Assembly (NCBI RefSeq): GCF_000686945.1 | Contig: NZ_JMME01000012.1 | Coordinates: forward strand, 62,001 to 126,000 | Direction of reading: 5' to 3' | DNA: 64,000 nt | DNA from: Selenomonas sp. AE3005 | GTDB taxonomy: Bacteria; Bacillota; Negativicutes; Selenomonadales; Selenomonadaceae | In this document: piece after piece, positions 8,612-17,826 of the stretch | How the letters are laid out: each line of letters begins with the position of its first letter | Position numbering within the stretch: position 1 is the stretch's first letter | Notes under the pieces: generated by a model | The model's database searches: none | Told to the model about the DNA's origin: nothing | Seen by the model: the letters and a program-made list of their open reading frames with translations, nothing else | Made by a program: the position numbers and the translations under genes

Positions 8612-10189
8612 TTGAAACAGGAACTTAAAAACTTTGGTGAGATTGAACTTAGCCGGAAATTACTGCAGGCGCTTAGGGAGATGGGCTTTGAGGAGCCGTC
8701 ACCGATTCAGGCGCAGACGATTCCCCTGACGCTGGAGGGACATGACGTAATCGGTCAGGCCCAGACAGGTACGGGAAAGACGGCGGCGTTTGGGATTCCG
8801 ACGGTGGAGAAAGTCACGGAGAAAATCCATCGGGTACAGGCGCTTATTCTGACGCCGACGCGGGAACTGGCTATTCAGACGGCCGAAGAGCTGAATAAAA
8901 TCGGCAAGTTTAAACGGGTGCGGACGCTGCCCATATACGGCGGCCAGTCTATCGACAGACAGATTCGGGCTTTGAAACGCGGTGTGCACATTGTTGTAGG
9001 CACGCCGGGGCGTCTGCTTGACCATCTGAATCGCGGCACGCTGGCCCTGGATACGGTTAATACACTGGTGCTCGATGAGGCCGATGAAATGCTGGATATG
9101 GGCTTTATAGATGATATCGAAAATATCCTGCGCCAGATTCCCGATGGGCGGCAGACACTGCTGTTCTCGGCTACGATGCCGGCACCTATTGAAAAACTGT
9201 CACGCCGCTATATGCAGCATCCGCAGCGTGTGACTATCACCAAAGAAAACCTGACAGTTCCTTTGATTGACCAGCTTTACTACGAAACCCGGGAAAAGTT
9301 TGAAGGCTTGTGCCGGGTGCTGGATGTGGAAGAAACTGGCAAACTGATTATCTTCTGCCGGACAAAACGGGCGGTTGATGACCTGACGGCCTCCCTGGAG
9401 GCCCGCGGCTATTCCGCTGGCGGCCTGCATGGGGACTTATCACAGATTCAGCGTGACCGGGTGATGAAACGTTTCCGCGAAGGACGTATTGATATTCTGA
9501 TTGCCACGGACGTGGCAGCCCGGGGCATTGATATTGACGATATCACGCATGTTATCAACTACGATATTCCGCAGGACCACGAATCTTATGTGCACCGTAT
9601 CGGCCGTACCGGTCGGGCAGGCCGCAAGGGCGTGGCTATGACCTTTATCGAGCCCAAGGAATACCGCCAGCTGCGCCTTATCATGAAACTGGCGCATACG
9701 AAAATCCAGCGCAAGGAACTGCCTACGGCGTCTGATATGCTGGAACACCAAAAGGAATTAGTGCAGGAGCGCCTTATTAAGACTTTGCAGCAGAATCATT
9801 ACGATGATTATCATGAAATCATCTCCGATGTGGCAGCGGAAGGTTTTGATATGGTGGACATCGCCGCTGCGGCCCTGAAATTATCCCTGGAGGGATTCAA
9901 GGATGTGGACAAGGAGTCCGGGGCCTTTGGTGACACTGGGGGCGCGCCCGGTATGGTGCGCCTGTTCCTCAACATCGGCCGCAGCCAGAAAATCCGTCCG
10001 GCAGATATTGTCCGGGCTATCGCTGACGAGGCCGATATTCCCGGTGCTACCATCGGGGTTATCAATATTTACGATAAATTCACTTTCGTGGAAGTTCCCG
10101 AGGATGTGGCGGAACGAGTTATGAGCATCATGCACCGCAATACGGTGAAGGGCTACAAGGTAAATGTAGAACCTGCCCGCAAGCGGTGA
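8612..10189 (+). CDS. DEAD-box ATP-dependent RNA helicase (CshA/DeaD type)
   Basis: Cytoplasmic RNA helicase of 525 residues. Ordered motifs: Q motif PSPIQAQTIP, Walker A AQTGTGKT, PTRELA, GTPGR, VLDEADEMLDMG, SAT in LLFSATMP, and HRIGRTGRAG. After about residue 440 comes a DbpA/DeaD-type RNA-binding domain (MVRLFLNIGRSQKIRPADIVRAI...FTFVEVP). The start is TTG 8612, six bases after GGAGG. Likely roles are ribosome assembly or mRNA decay; the sequence alone does not separate these. Confidence 0.95.
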   Translation: MKQELKNFGEIELSRKLLQALREMGFEEPSPIQAQTIPLTLEGHDVIGQAQTGTGKTAAFGIPTVEKVTEKIHRVQALILTPTRELAIQTAEELNKIGKFKRVRTLPIYGGQSIDRQIRALKRGVHIVVGTPGRLLDHLNRGTLALDTVNTLVLDEADEMLDMGFIDDIENILRQIPDGRQTLLFSATMPAPIEKLSRRYMQHPQRVTITKENLTVPLIDQLYYETREKFEGLCRVLDVEETGKLIIFCRTKRAVDDLTASLEARGYSAGGLHGDLSQIQRDRVMKRFREGRIDILIATDVAARGIDIDDITHVINYDIPQDHESYVHRIGRTGRAGRKGVAMTFIEPKEYRQLRLIMKLAHTKIQRKELPTASDMLEHQKELVQERLIKTLQQNHYDDYHEIISDVAAEGFDMVDIAAAALKLSLEGFKDVDKESGAFGDTGGAPGMVRLFLNIGRSQKIRPADIVRAIADEADIPGATIGVINIYDKFTFVEVPEDVAERVMSIMHRNTVKGYKVNVEPARKR

Positions 10190-10254
10190 TGATATATACG
10201 AAATAGAGAATTATAGGAATACCCATTAACACTGAAAGAAAGAGGTAATGCAAC

Positions 10255-10899
10255 ATGCAGAAACAAGCAAAGATTATCGCAGCTTTAGGTCTTATGGGAG
10301 CTCTCTTTATGGGAACCGGTATGACAGGCACGGAGGCCGCTGCGGCTCCGGCTGCCCAGACGGCAAGCGCAGACACGCAGGCTGCTGTTCCTTACGTATA
10401 CACCAGCAAGGAATACGGTTATACGATTAACTGCCCGAAAAAACCTAATGTTGTGCCGGCTCATCTCATCTATGAAAACAAGAAGGGCGAAGTCCTGGTC
10501 TTTGATAACGAAGGCTACACCATTAAAAATGCCTGGGTTATCATCAAAGATGCTTTCGAGGAAAAGAGCATGCCGGACCTTAACAAAATCAATGAGGAAG
10601 AGGCCAAAAAGTATTGCTCGGCACTGATGGCCAGCAACGGCTACGAGGCTATTGAACTCATCAGCCGCACCAAAAAGGACAAGGCTATTTATGCTATCAC
10701 TGCCAAGGAAGTCGAAATCGACAGCAACGGTGACGGCAAGCCGGATATGACGGCTAAGGCTGACACCCAGATGGCCGTGACATTCTTCCGCGGCAACAAG
10801 GGCGGCCGTTACTCCATTCAGCTCATTGACAACCCTGACCTGCGTAATAGTGCCATTGCACTGTTCCAGAAGGGTGTAACCACCTTTAAGGAAAAATAA
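10255..10899 (+). CDS. Secreted protein of unknown function
   Basis: 214 residues with a classical signal peptide (MQKQAKIIAALGLMGALFMGTGMTGTEAAAA), then a soluble domain with YTSKEYGYTINCPKKP near the N-terminus and DSNGDGKPDMTAKADTQMAVTFFRG later. The aspartate- and glycine-rich DSNGDGKPD stretch could bind calcium, but I see no full EF-hand or dockerin repeat. AGAGG precedes the ATG. It has its own strong terminator downstream. Family not recognised. Confidence 0.8.
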   Translation: MQKQAKIIAALGLMGALFMGTGMTGTEAAAAPAAQTASADTQAAVPYVYTSKEYGYTINCPKKPNVVPAHLIYENKKGEVLVFDNEGYTIKNAWVIIKDAFEEKSMPDLNKINEEEAKKYCSALMASNGYEAIELISRTKKDKAIYAITAKEVEIDSNGDGKPDMTAKADTQMAVTFFRGNKGGRYSIQLIDNPDLRNSAIALFQKGVTTFKEK

Positions 10900-10945
10900 T
10901 TCGGCAGATGTTCCCAAGCCTGGCAACGGGAAGAGGAAATTTAAT

Positions 10946-10986
10946 AAAATTCGGCAGGACTTTTGTGGGCTCCTGCCGAATTTTTA
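10946..10986 (+). terminator. Intrinsic terminator
   Basis: Stem AATTCGGCAGGA / TCCTGCCGAATT around an 11-base loop, followed by TTTTT. Confidence 0.92.
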
Positions 10987-11034
10987 TTTATGTGTTTAAA
11001 AATACCTTATGGGGTAAACCATTGGAGGCTATAG

Positions 11035-11718
11035 ATGATGAAGTATAGTAGCAAGGCTTTGGGCATGGCTGTCAGCATGCTGTTGCTGGGGAATGTGGCG
11101 TTTGCCGCTGATACAGGAGCAGGAGAAAACAGTGATTTTGCCCGTTCCCTTATGATACAGGACCAGCCGCAGGCAGACAGCAAGCAAAAGGCGGCCAAGG
11201 CCGTAGATAATGCGATAAGCAACCTGCCGGAATTAAATACCAGGCTGCGCTGGGCCGCGGTAAAGAGTCCGCAGGAACTCGCGGAGGAGCAGAAGGCCGC
11301 GCAGCGTCAGCATAAGGCTATACCAATTATCATTACGGCCGCAGATGTGGATAAGGCCCGTAAGGAAGAGAAAAAGCAAGGCAAAAAAACAACGGAGCAG
11401 ATTATTTCGCCGCGCCCCTTGCAGCAGCCTGAACTTAAGCCGCAAATGCCGGTTAAGCCGCAGACCGTCGTCCAGCCACAGGCACCACAGCCGGTTAGGG
11501 AAAATGTGGTAGAGCTGCCGCCGATACAGCCCATTGGCCAGAGCCAGCCTGTCAGTCAGCCGCCTACGGAAACGGTGGAACTGTCACCTGTACAGCCGGT
11601 AGCACCAGCTGCCAGCACCCTGCTCGACGCATTGGTGGAAGTGACCAGTGTGGAACTGCAGGTTCGGCCTGTAGGGGACAGCAATATCATGGAACTTACT
11701 ATTCAGCCGGTGCGCTGA
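11035..11718 (+). CDS. Secreted proline/glutamine-rich protein, unknown
   Basis: 227 residues starting with a signal peptide (KALGMAVSMLLLGNVAFAADTG). The middle (about residues 120-195) is low-complexity Pro/Gln/Val sequence with repeated VQPQAPQPV, PIQPIG and SPVQPV units, which suggests an extended spacer across periplasm or wall. The last 25 residues (VELQVRPVGDSNIMELTIQPVR) are more ordered. GGAGG lies six bases before the first of two tandem ATGs (11035, 11038). No family recognised; it is monocistronic, between two terminators. Confidence 0.72.
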   Translation: MMKYSSKALGMAVSMLLLGNVAFAADTGAGENSDFARSLMIQDQPQADSKQKAAKAVDNAISNLPELNTRLRWAAVKSPQELAEEQKAAQRQHKAIPIIITAADVDKARKEEKKQGKKTTEQIISPRPLQQPELKPQMPVKPQTVVQPQAPQPVRENVVELPPIQPIGQSQPVSQPPTETVELSPVQPVAPAASTLLDALVEVTSVELQVRPVGDSNIMELTIQPVR

Positions 11719-11722
11719 ATCT

Positions 11723-11756
11723 AAAAACCTCCCGGCGTTGTGCCGGGAGGTTTTTG
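11723..11756 (+). terminator. Intrinsic terminator
   Basis: A 13-14 bp perfect stem AAAAACCTCCCGGC / GCCGGGAGGTTTTT with a 5-base loop; the A and T flanks make it usable in both directions. Confidence 0.93.
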
Positions 11757-11772
11757 TTTTTAGACAGAGAAA

Positions 11773-11803
11773 AGACCACGGAGTGGGATTGACTCCGTGG
11801 TCT
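11773..11803 (-). terminator. Perfect 12-bp hairpin, possible minus-strand terminator
   Basis: AGACCACGGAGT (11773-11784) pairs perfectly with ACTCCGTGGTCT (11792-11803). On the plus strand no T-run follows; on the minus strand the stem is followed by TTTTCTC, so it could stop antisense transcription. No minus-strand gene lies upstream, so its purpose is unclear. Confidence 0.4.
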
Positions 11804-11962
11804 TCATAGGGAAGGGATGATAAAAAATTTGAGAAATGGGAAGCAAGAAGGGTGGGATGTTCCTTCTTGTCTAGGGAATCAACAAGAGATAAATATCTAG
11901 GGGATTGACTAGCTTTTCTCTTATTGACAAACTCATTATAACCAAGATTTCTGAAAAGAATA

Positions 11963-11978
11963 TGTAACCCGAGTTACA
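11963..11978. promoter_or_regulatory. 16-bp palindrome, candidate operator
   Basis: TGTAAC-CCGA-GTTACA is an inverted repeat with 6-bp arms about 100 bp upstream of the M48 protease gene. The surrounding 11804-12060 gap is AT-rich and holds no other clear signal. The cognate regulator is unknown. Confidence 0.35.
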
Positions 11979-12079
11979 AAAGAGAAAAAATGTAGAATTT
12001 TTTTTGCGGGCAATTTTCATTTCCTTCTAACCATATTATGTTAGAATAGGTAAGAGCTAAGAAAGTCGAGGTGATTATC

Positions 12080-13885
12080 TTGCAGAGAAAGATTTTAAAT
12101 ACGATTATGGCCGGCTGTGTGGGGCTGAGTGCCGCTATGCTCCCTTTGTCCAAGGCTGAGGCTGTGGACGGCTGGGGCGCGGCAGCGCAGGCTTTGGGCG
12201 TGTATGCTGCCTATAAATCAAGCCTGGCCAGCATTTTGGCGCTGGGCAACGATGTTAACGCTCAGGTGCAGAGCCGGGCTCAGGACATTAAACAAAATGG
12301 ACTGGATCCCAATCCTAATGACGTGCGCGTGGTAGATGAGGTTATGCAGCAGCTGGTCTTTCACGGGGACTATGTGCTGAAAAATAATTCCCTGCCGTTT
12401 ATTTGGGCAGTGAATGACAGCAAGGACTTCAATGCTGCCTGTTATCCCACCAATTACATCAGTATCAACCGGGCGCTCGTAAGAGGGCTCAATCTGGACC
12501 AGGACGAACTGGCGGCCGTGCTGGCGCATGAAATGACGCACGGGCTGGAACAGCACAGCGCCAGCAATTACGCCAAGGCTGTGGCGCAGTACATGGGTAT
12601 GAGTTTCCTAAACATGGATACCAATTCCATGGACTGGAACAAATTAAACGGGCTGGCCAATTACTCCATCGCCAAAAACATAACCCTGCCCACAGAGTAT
12701 GAGGCTGATGCCGGCGGCTTTTATATCATGACCAGTGCCGGTTTTAATCCCGGCGGCGGTGCCGCGGCTATGGCGCGTATGGCCTATTATCTGACCTATG
12801 AAACGCAGAACTTCCTCGAACATCAGAGCCCGAATGCTGAGGAAAATGAACGGGAGCATTACAGCGACCACCCGGAAACCAAACTGCGCGAAGAACGGCT
12901 GGCCAAGATGATGACAGAGTATGGTTTTGGCCATGTCACCGTACAGAATCAGCAGGATATCTATATTGATGGGGAAAAACTTCTGTCAGTAGAGTGGACG
13001 GGCGAAGGCTATGACAATAAAGCTGAAAATGCTTATTATGTGGCCGGGGCTATTGCCAAGGCCTTCCATGATTACAATAACATAACCGGCTGGGATTTCC
13101 GTAAGGACAGCACCGGCAAGGTTACCTGCCTGCCGGAAACGCGGGTAAATAAAACCTTACAGGAATTCCTGCGCCTGCGCAACGCCGGGGAAACACTGCA
13201 GCAGCTCGTGACCAAGGCCTATGCGGCGGAACAGGCTGCTGGTACCCGGCAAAAATACCGGGAGGCAGAGGAAAAACGCTGGCAGGAAATGCAGAAACTG
13301 CGGGCGGCCAATTTGCAGGCTGATGTGAAAACCGTCAAGAAACTGCGGGAAAATGCTGACGCCTACAGCGATTATGCCCTGGGGGACAAGGCCCTTGAAC
13401 AAATGCAGCGTGTGTTTGCCTGCCAGAATATGGACGACCTGGGTGAAAGCCTGGCTATCAATGCCAGAGCTTTGGCGGTAAAGGGGGACTTTGCGGCAGC
13501 CCTGGCGGAGGCCGATAAGGCTGTCAGCACCAATCCGCAAAATGTCTACACCTTCCTGAATCGCAGCGATATTTACCATATGCAGGGCAATACCACAGCT
13601 GCCTTGGCTGACTTGTCAAAGGCTAAGGAAATTGACAAGTCAAATATCTACGTCTACCTGCTGTCCGCCCAGATTTATGATGAACTGGGGAATAAGGAAC
13701 AGGCCAAGGAAAACTACCGCGAGTTCTACAAACTGCGCTCCAAGGCCTACAGAAACATTCCTGAAGAATACCTGCAGGAAATTGCCCCAAAGGAATATAA
13801 GGAACTAACCAAGGCTAAAGCTGAGGCCAGGGAGAAATACGAGAAAGAATGGCGTAAGCAGAAAGCTGATAAAGACAGCAAGTAA
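12080..13885 (+). CDS. M48 metalloprotease with C-terminal TPR repeats (BepA-like layout)
   Basis: Secreted zinc protease of about 601 residues. A signal sequence (KILNTIMAGCVGLSAAMLPLSKAEA) is followed by the M48 domain with His150-Glu151-xx-His154 (LAHEMTHGLEQHS) and third ligand Glu208 (PTEYEADAGGFY). The C-terminal third contains TPR-like units (ALAEADKAVSTNPQNVYTFLNRSDIY) and ends in a long charged helix. This layout resembles BepA/LoiP proteins that police outer-membrane assembly, which fits an outer-membrane Firmicute. TTG 12080 is chosen because GAGGTG lies seven bases upstream; GTG 12071 is inside that site. Confidence 0.88.
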   Translation: MQRKILNTIMAGCVGLSAAMLPLSKAEAVDGWGAAAQALGVYAAYKSSLASILALGNDVNAQVQSRAQDIKQNGLDPNPNDVRVVDEVMQQLVFHGDYVLKNNSLPFIWAVNDSKDFNAACYPTNYISINRALVRGLNLDQDELAAVLAHEMTHGLEQHSASNYAKAVAQYMGMSFLNMDTNSMDWNKLNGLANYSIAKNITLPTEYEADAGGFYIMTSAGFNPGGGAAAMARMAYYLTYETQNFLEHQSPNAEENEREHYSDHPETKLREERLAKMMTEYGFGHVTVQNQQDIYIDGEKLLSVEWTGEGYDNKAENAYYVAGAIAKAFHDYNNITGWDFRKDSTGKVTCLPETRVNKTLQEFLRLRNAGETLQQLVTKAYAAEQAAGTRQKYREAEEKRWQEMQKLRAANLQADVKTVKKLRENADAYSDYALGDKALEQMQRVFACQNMDDLGESLAINARALAVKGDFAAALAEADKAVSTNPQNVYTFLNRSDIYHMQGNTTAALADLSKAKEIDKSNIYVYLLSAQIYDELGNKEQAKENYREFYKLRSKAYRNIPEEYLQEIAPKEYKELTKAKAEAREKYEKEWRKQKADKDSK

Positions 13886-13914
13886 TTGACAAGAATCCCG
13901 TACTTTGTTAAAAT
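13886..13914 (+). promoter_or_regulatory. Sigma-A promoter of glyQS
   Basis: TTGACA (13886-13891), 17-base spacer, TAAAAT (13909-13914). Transcription would start near 13921 and enter the T-box leader. Confidence 0.88.
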
Positions 13915-13920
13915 TGTTGA

Positions 13921-14127
13921 CAGCGATGAAAAAGAGGAGTAGCGCAGGCAAGCGAGACCGGGACGGTGTGAGCCGGTCAGGGCGTGAAGGGCACTTTGGA
14001 GCACAAGACAAGAGAAAACTTTGAGGTGGGCTTTCGCTGAGCGGAAACCAATCAGGGTGGAACCGCGGGAATATAGAAATATAGTCTCGTCCCTGTAACG
14101 AGTGCGTTACGGGGACGGGACTTTTTA
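13921..14127 (+). promoter_or_regulatory. Glycine T-box riboswitch with terminator
   Basis: Leader that senses uncharged tRNA-Gly and prevents termination ahead of glyQS. The T-box sequence AGGGTGGAACCGCG is at 14054-14067. A long terminator stem follows (14083-14122, AGTCTCGTCCC...GGGACGGGACT) with a T-run to 14127. Stem I (about 13925-14005) shows AGGAGTAG on its 5' side and GAAGGGCAC on its 3' side, which places the specifier triplet GGC (Gly) at 13990-13992. The specifier position is my reading of the sequence, not a modelled structure. Confidence 0.95.
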
Positions 14128-14164
14128 GTTATGTCAACGTAACAGAGAAAAAGGAGTTGTACCT

Positions 14165-15043
14165 ATGAAATTTCAGGAAATCATCCTGGCTCTGCAGAAC
14201 TTCTGGTCAGAGCAGGGCTGTATCTTAGCACAGCCTTATGATGTGGAAAAAGGTGCCGGCACCATGAACCCTTCCACTTTTTTGCGTGTACTCGGCCCCG
14301 AGCCGTGGAACGTGGCTTATGTTGAGCCGTCGCGCCGTCCGGCTGACGGCCGCTATGGCGATAACCCGAACCGCCTGTATCAGCACCATCAGTTCCAGGT
14401 TATCATGAAACCGTCTCCAGATAACATTCAGGAACTCTATCTCGAGAGTCTGGAACGTTTGGGCATTGACCCGAAACAGCACGATATCCGTTTTGTAGAG
14501 GATAACTGGGAATCTCCGACGCTGGGCGCCTGGGGCCTGGGCTGGGAAGTATGGCTCGACGGCATGGAAATCACCCAGTTCACCTACTTCCAGCAGGTAG
14601 GCAGCCAGGACGTTAAACCGGTAGCCTCGGAAATCACCTATGGTCTGGAGAGACTTGCCATGTACATTCAGGGTGTCGAAAATGTTTACGACATTCAGTG
14701 GACGGACGATTACACCTATGGCGATGTATTCCATCAGAATGAGTACGAGCAGTCCGCTTATGCTTTTGACCTCTCCGACGAAAAACTGCTGTTTGAGATG
14801 TTTGACAAGTACGAGGCCGAGGCTGTTCGCGTAATTGCGGAAGGCTATGTACACCCGGCCTATGACTATGTGCTCAAATGCTCCCATACCTTCAACCTGC
14901 TGGATGCGCGCGGTGCTATCTCCGTGTCCCAGCGTACCGCCTTTATCGGCCGCGTGCGTAAGCTCGCACGTCTGTGTGCAGAGTGTTACTTAAAACAGCG
15001 TGAGGAACTTGGTTATCCCATGCTGCACAGGGGGGAGAAATAA
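14165..15043 (+). CDS. glyQ: Glycyl-tRNA synthetase alpha subunit
   Basis: Catalytic subunit of the alpha2-beta2 bacterial glycyl-tRNA synthetase. The 292 residues show the class-II signatures [30 protein letters not shown] and [12 protein letters not shown] is preceded by AAAGGAG. Its TAA stop shares one base with the glyS ATG (TAATG), coupling translation of the two subunits. Expression is controlled by the upstream glycine T-box. Confidence 0.98.
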   Translation: MKFQEIILALQNFWSEQGCILAQPYDVEKGAGTMNPSTFLRVLGPEPWNVAYVEPSRRPADGRYGDNPNRLYQHHQFQVIMKPSPDNIQELYLESLERLGIDPKQHDIRFVEDNWESPTLGAWGLGWEVWLDGMEITQFTYFQQVGSQDVKPVASEITYGLERLAMYIQGVENVYDIQWTDDYTYGDVFHQNEYEQSAYAFDLSDEKLLFEMFDKYEAEAVRVIAEGYVHPAYDYVLKCSHTFNLLDARGAISVSQRTAFIGRVRKLARLCAECYLKQREELGYPMLHRGEK

Positions 15044-17094
15044 TGAGCAAGGACTTACTGTTAGAAATCGGCACGGAAGAAGTACCGGCACACGTAATGC
15101 CGGGTATCCTTGCCCAGTTGAAGGAAAATGCCGCTAAGGCTTTTGCTGACAGCCGCATTGCCTGCGGGGAAATCCGCACCATCGGTACGCCGCGCCGCAC
15201 GGCTCTTTTGGTCAAAGACCTGGCCGAAAAGCAGGAAGATGTGGAAAGTGAAAACCGCGGCCCGTCCGCAGCTATCGCTTTTGACGCTGACGGCAATCCG
15301 ACCAAGGCAGCTCAAGGCTTTGCCCGTGGTCAGGGCATTGACCCGAAAGACCTCGTGGAAAAAGACGGCTATGTCTATGCCATGGTACACGAAAAAGGCA
15401 AGGAAACGGCGCAGCTCCTGCAGACCATTCTGCCGGAACTCATCTGCGGCCTGAATTTCCCGAACAATATGCGCTGGCGCGACCTGGACTTCAAGTTCAT
15501 CCGTCCGCTGCGCTGGATTGTAGCCCTCTATGATACCGAAGTTGTGCCTTTTGAAGTGGCTGAAGTAAAATCCGGCAAGGTTTCCCGCGGCCATCGTTTC
15601 CTGTCGCAGGGCGATTTCACCATTGAGAGTGCTGCAGCATACGAGAAAGCCTGCGAAGAAAACTTTGTCATCGTTGACCAGGAAAAGCGCAAGGCCATGA
15701 TTCGCGAGCAGATTGTCGAAGTTGCCAAGCAGAATGGCGGCCAGGCTGAAATCACTGAAGATCTGCTTGAAGAAGTGCTTTATCTTGTTGAATATCCGAC
15801 GGCTCTGTGTGGCAAGTTCGAGGAAAAATATCTGGAACTGCCGCCGGAAACGGTTATCACGCCGATGCGTGACCATCAGCGTTACTTCCCGGTTAAGACG
15901 GCAGACGGCAAACTCCTGCCGCTCTTTATCACGGTACGCAATGGCGGCAGTGAACACCTCGAAACCGTACAGCACGGCAACGAGCGCGTACTGCGTGCCA
16001 GACTGGCTGACGCGCAGTTCTTCTTTGACGAGGACCGCAAGAAGAGCCTCGAAGAACACCGCGAAAAGCTCAAGACCGTTGTATTCCAGCAGGGCCTTGG
16101 CACCATGTATGAAAAATCCGAGCGCCTCGTGGAACTGGCCGGCTTTATCGCTGATGAAATCGGTGCTGATGAAAAAGCCCATAAACATGCACAGCGTGCT
16201 GCACTCCTGTGTAAAGCTGACCTCGTAACCGGCATGGTTACCGAGTTTACGGAACTGCAGGGCATTATGGGCCGCGAATACGCTAAGCTGGATGGCGAAT
16301 GTGAAAACGTAGCTATCGCTATCGACGAGCATTATATGCCGCGCTTTGCCGGCGACAATCAGCCGCAGACCGCTGCCGGCCGTATTGTCAGCATGGCTGA
16401 TAAGATTGATACCATCGTTGGTACGTTCAGCCGCGGCAAGATTCCCACGGGTTCCCAGGACCCCTTCGCCCTGCGCCGTCAGGCTTTGGGCCTTGTAAAT
16501 ATGCTGATTGAGGCTAAGTGGGACGTGAGTCTGGCCAAGGTCGTGGCTAAGTCCATGGACCTGTACGGTCTGAAGGACGAGGCTGTCCGCACGAAGATGC
16601 AGTCTGATGTAGCTGACTTTATGCGCCTGCGTCTGAAGAACGTTCTCGAGGCTGTCCGCTACGATGTGGTGGACGCTGTGCTCGAAAATGTGGATGATAT
16701 CTACGCTGTTGACCTGCGCGCTGCCGCTGTGGCTAAGTTTGTAGAAGGCAGCGATGCTGCCGCCAACATTCAGGCCTTTGTTCGTGCCTCCAACCTGGCG
16801 AAAAAAGCCGAGGCTGGTGAAATCAGTGAAAGCCTGTTTGCTGCTGACGAGGAAAAGAATCTGTACGATGTCTACAAGTCCACGGCCAGCTCCGTAGCCA
16901 GCCTGGTGGACGGTCAGGACTATGCCGGCGCTATCGATGCCTTGAAGGAACTGGCTAAACCGATTGACGCTTTCTTTGATGCTGTCATGGTTATGGACAA
17001 GGACGAAAAGGTAAAGAACAACCGTCTGTCCCTGCTTAAGGCTATTGACACATTGGTGAACCGTGTAGCTGACTTCAGCAAAATCGTACTTTAA
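15043..17094 (+). CDS. glyS: Glycyl-tRNA synthetase beta subunit
   Basis: tRNA-binding subunit of 683 residues. The N-terminus LLLEIGTEEVPAHVMPG and the blocks LNFPNNMRW, TPMRDHQRYFPV and GRIVSMADKIDTI are family hallmarks; the C-terminal part is the anticodon-binding region. The start overlaps the glyQ stop. A terminator at 17135 closes the operon. Confidence 0.98.
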   Translation: MSKDLLLEIGTEEVPAHVMPGILAQLKENAAKAFADSRIACGEIRTIGTPRRTALLVKDLAEKQEDVESENRGPSAAIAFDADGNPTKAAQGFARGQGIDPKDLVEKDGYVYAMVHEKGKETAQLLQTILPELICGLNFPNNMRWRDLDFKFIRPLRWIVALYDTEVVPFEVAEVKSGKVSRGHRFLSQGDFTIESAAAYEKACEENFVIVDQEKRKAMIREQIVEVAKQNGGQAEITEDLLEEVLYLVEYPTALCGKFEEKYLELPPETVITPMRDHQRYFPVKTADGKLLPLFITVRNGGSEHLETVQHGNERVLRARLADAQFFFDEDRKKSLEEHREKLKTVVFQQGLGTMYEKSERLVELAGFIADEIGADEKAHKHAQRAALLCKADLVTGMVTEFTELQGIMGREYAKLDGECENVAIAIDEHYMPRFAGDNQPQTAAGRIVSMADKIDTIVGTFSRGKIPTGSQDPFALRRQALGLVNMLIEAKWDVSLAKVVAKSMDLYGLKDEAVRTKMQSDVADFMRLRLKNVLEAVRYDVVDAVLENVDDIYAVDLRAAAVAKFVEGSDAAANIQAFVRASNLAKKAEAGEISESLFAADEEKNLYDVYKSTASSVASLVDGQDYAGAIDALKELAKPIDAFFDAVMVMDKDEKVKNNRLSLLKAIDTLVNRVADFSKIVL

Positions 17095-17134
17095 AAATGC
17101 ATAAGAGGAAGAGATATTTCTTCCGTATAACTGG

Positions 17135-17167
17135 AAAAGTCCGTTGATGAAATCAGCGGACTTTTTT
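17135..17167 (+). terminator. Intrinsic terminator of glyQS
   Basis: 14-bp stem AAAAGTCCGTTGAT / ATCAGCGGACTTTT (one G-T pair), 3-base loop, six T. The 610-bp repeat begins three bases later. Confidence 0.92.
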
Positions 17168-17169
17168 AC

Positions 17170-17781
17170 ATAAATTGCAGTTTGATTGTTAGTGCGTGCT
17201 TACTTTTTGTTGTTACAGCTCAGTGGGGTGGAGGTGGTAATACTTTTCGCTGTTGCACTGAATGGCCCACCAGCAAAAGTTTGGATTTTTTTAGCTGCAT
17301 GCGCCGGCAAGCAGTCGGCGCGATTGTTCATCTCAGTTTCCAGATACTGTTGTTTGTGGGCCAGTCCTCACTGCGTTCGGACAGTCGTTCCACTGCGAAA
17401 AGCATCACCACCTCCGCCCTAAGCAGCGTCAATATAAAACGTCTTTTTCTCAGTGACAGGGAACAAGTACATCGATGTTCTTGTAACAGGAGCAACGGGT
17501 TCGTGACAATTGTAAATAGCGTTGCTGGGGCGAACGGGGGAGTGATTTTTATGCGGGGAGCTACTGCCTGAGCGCAGCGAAGGCCGGCACACTGTTGGGC
17601 TCAGCTAAGCAACTACGCTGAAAGGAGCGCCGTTGGCCTGCCCGGCGCAGGTAACTGGATAGCTATTTTTTCCGAAGTGTGTCGTTTAGCGGAGGCAGAA
17701 AAATTACTCCCCCGTGAACCCTATGCACGTATGAACGGGATACTTTTAAGAACTCTTTGACCGTCAAACTTCAACTTACAT
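17170..17781 (+). repeat. ~610-bp structured repeat, copy 1 (candidate large ncRNA or mobile element)
   Basis: First of three dispersed copies. It begins ATAAATTGCAGTTTG and ends with a partly complementary CAAACTTCAACTTA. Internally it holds a long interrupted helix formed by GGTGGAGGTGGTAATACTTT and the later GCGAAAAGCATCACCACC segment, hairpins of the type GCGCCG...CGGCGC, and the helix CGGGGGAGT (17535-17543) with ACTCCCCCG (17706-17714). Copy 1 is the most diverged, differing from the others by scattered substitutions with few indels. An open frame of 78 codons (from 17186) exists but has no Shine-Dalgarno site and shows no sign of codon-level conservation. Confidence 0.85.
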
Positions 17782-17826
17782 TCGTGCAATACAGATAATA
17801 TTTTTACCAAGCAGATTTTGGTGAAT

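Noticed and set aside
15061-16332. Antisense frame of 423 codons opposite glyS
   Set aside because: The sense frame is unmistakable GlyS; the reverse frame has no recognisable domain or start signal.
17170-17781. Group II or group I intron
   Set aside because: A GTGCG-like start exists near the 5' end and copies lie by terminators, but no domain V with AGC triad and GAAA loop, no group I core and no reverse transcriptase are visible.
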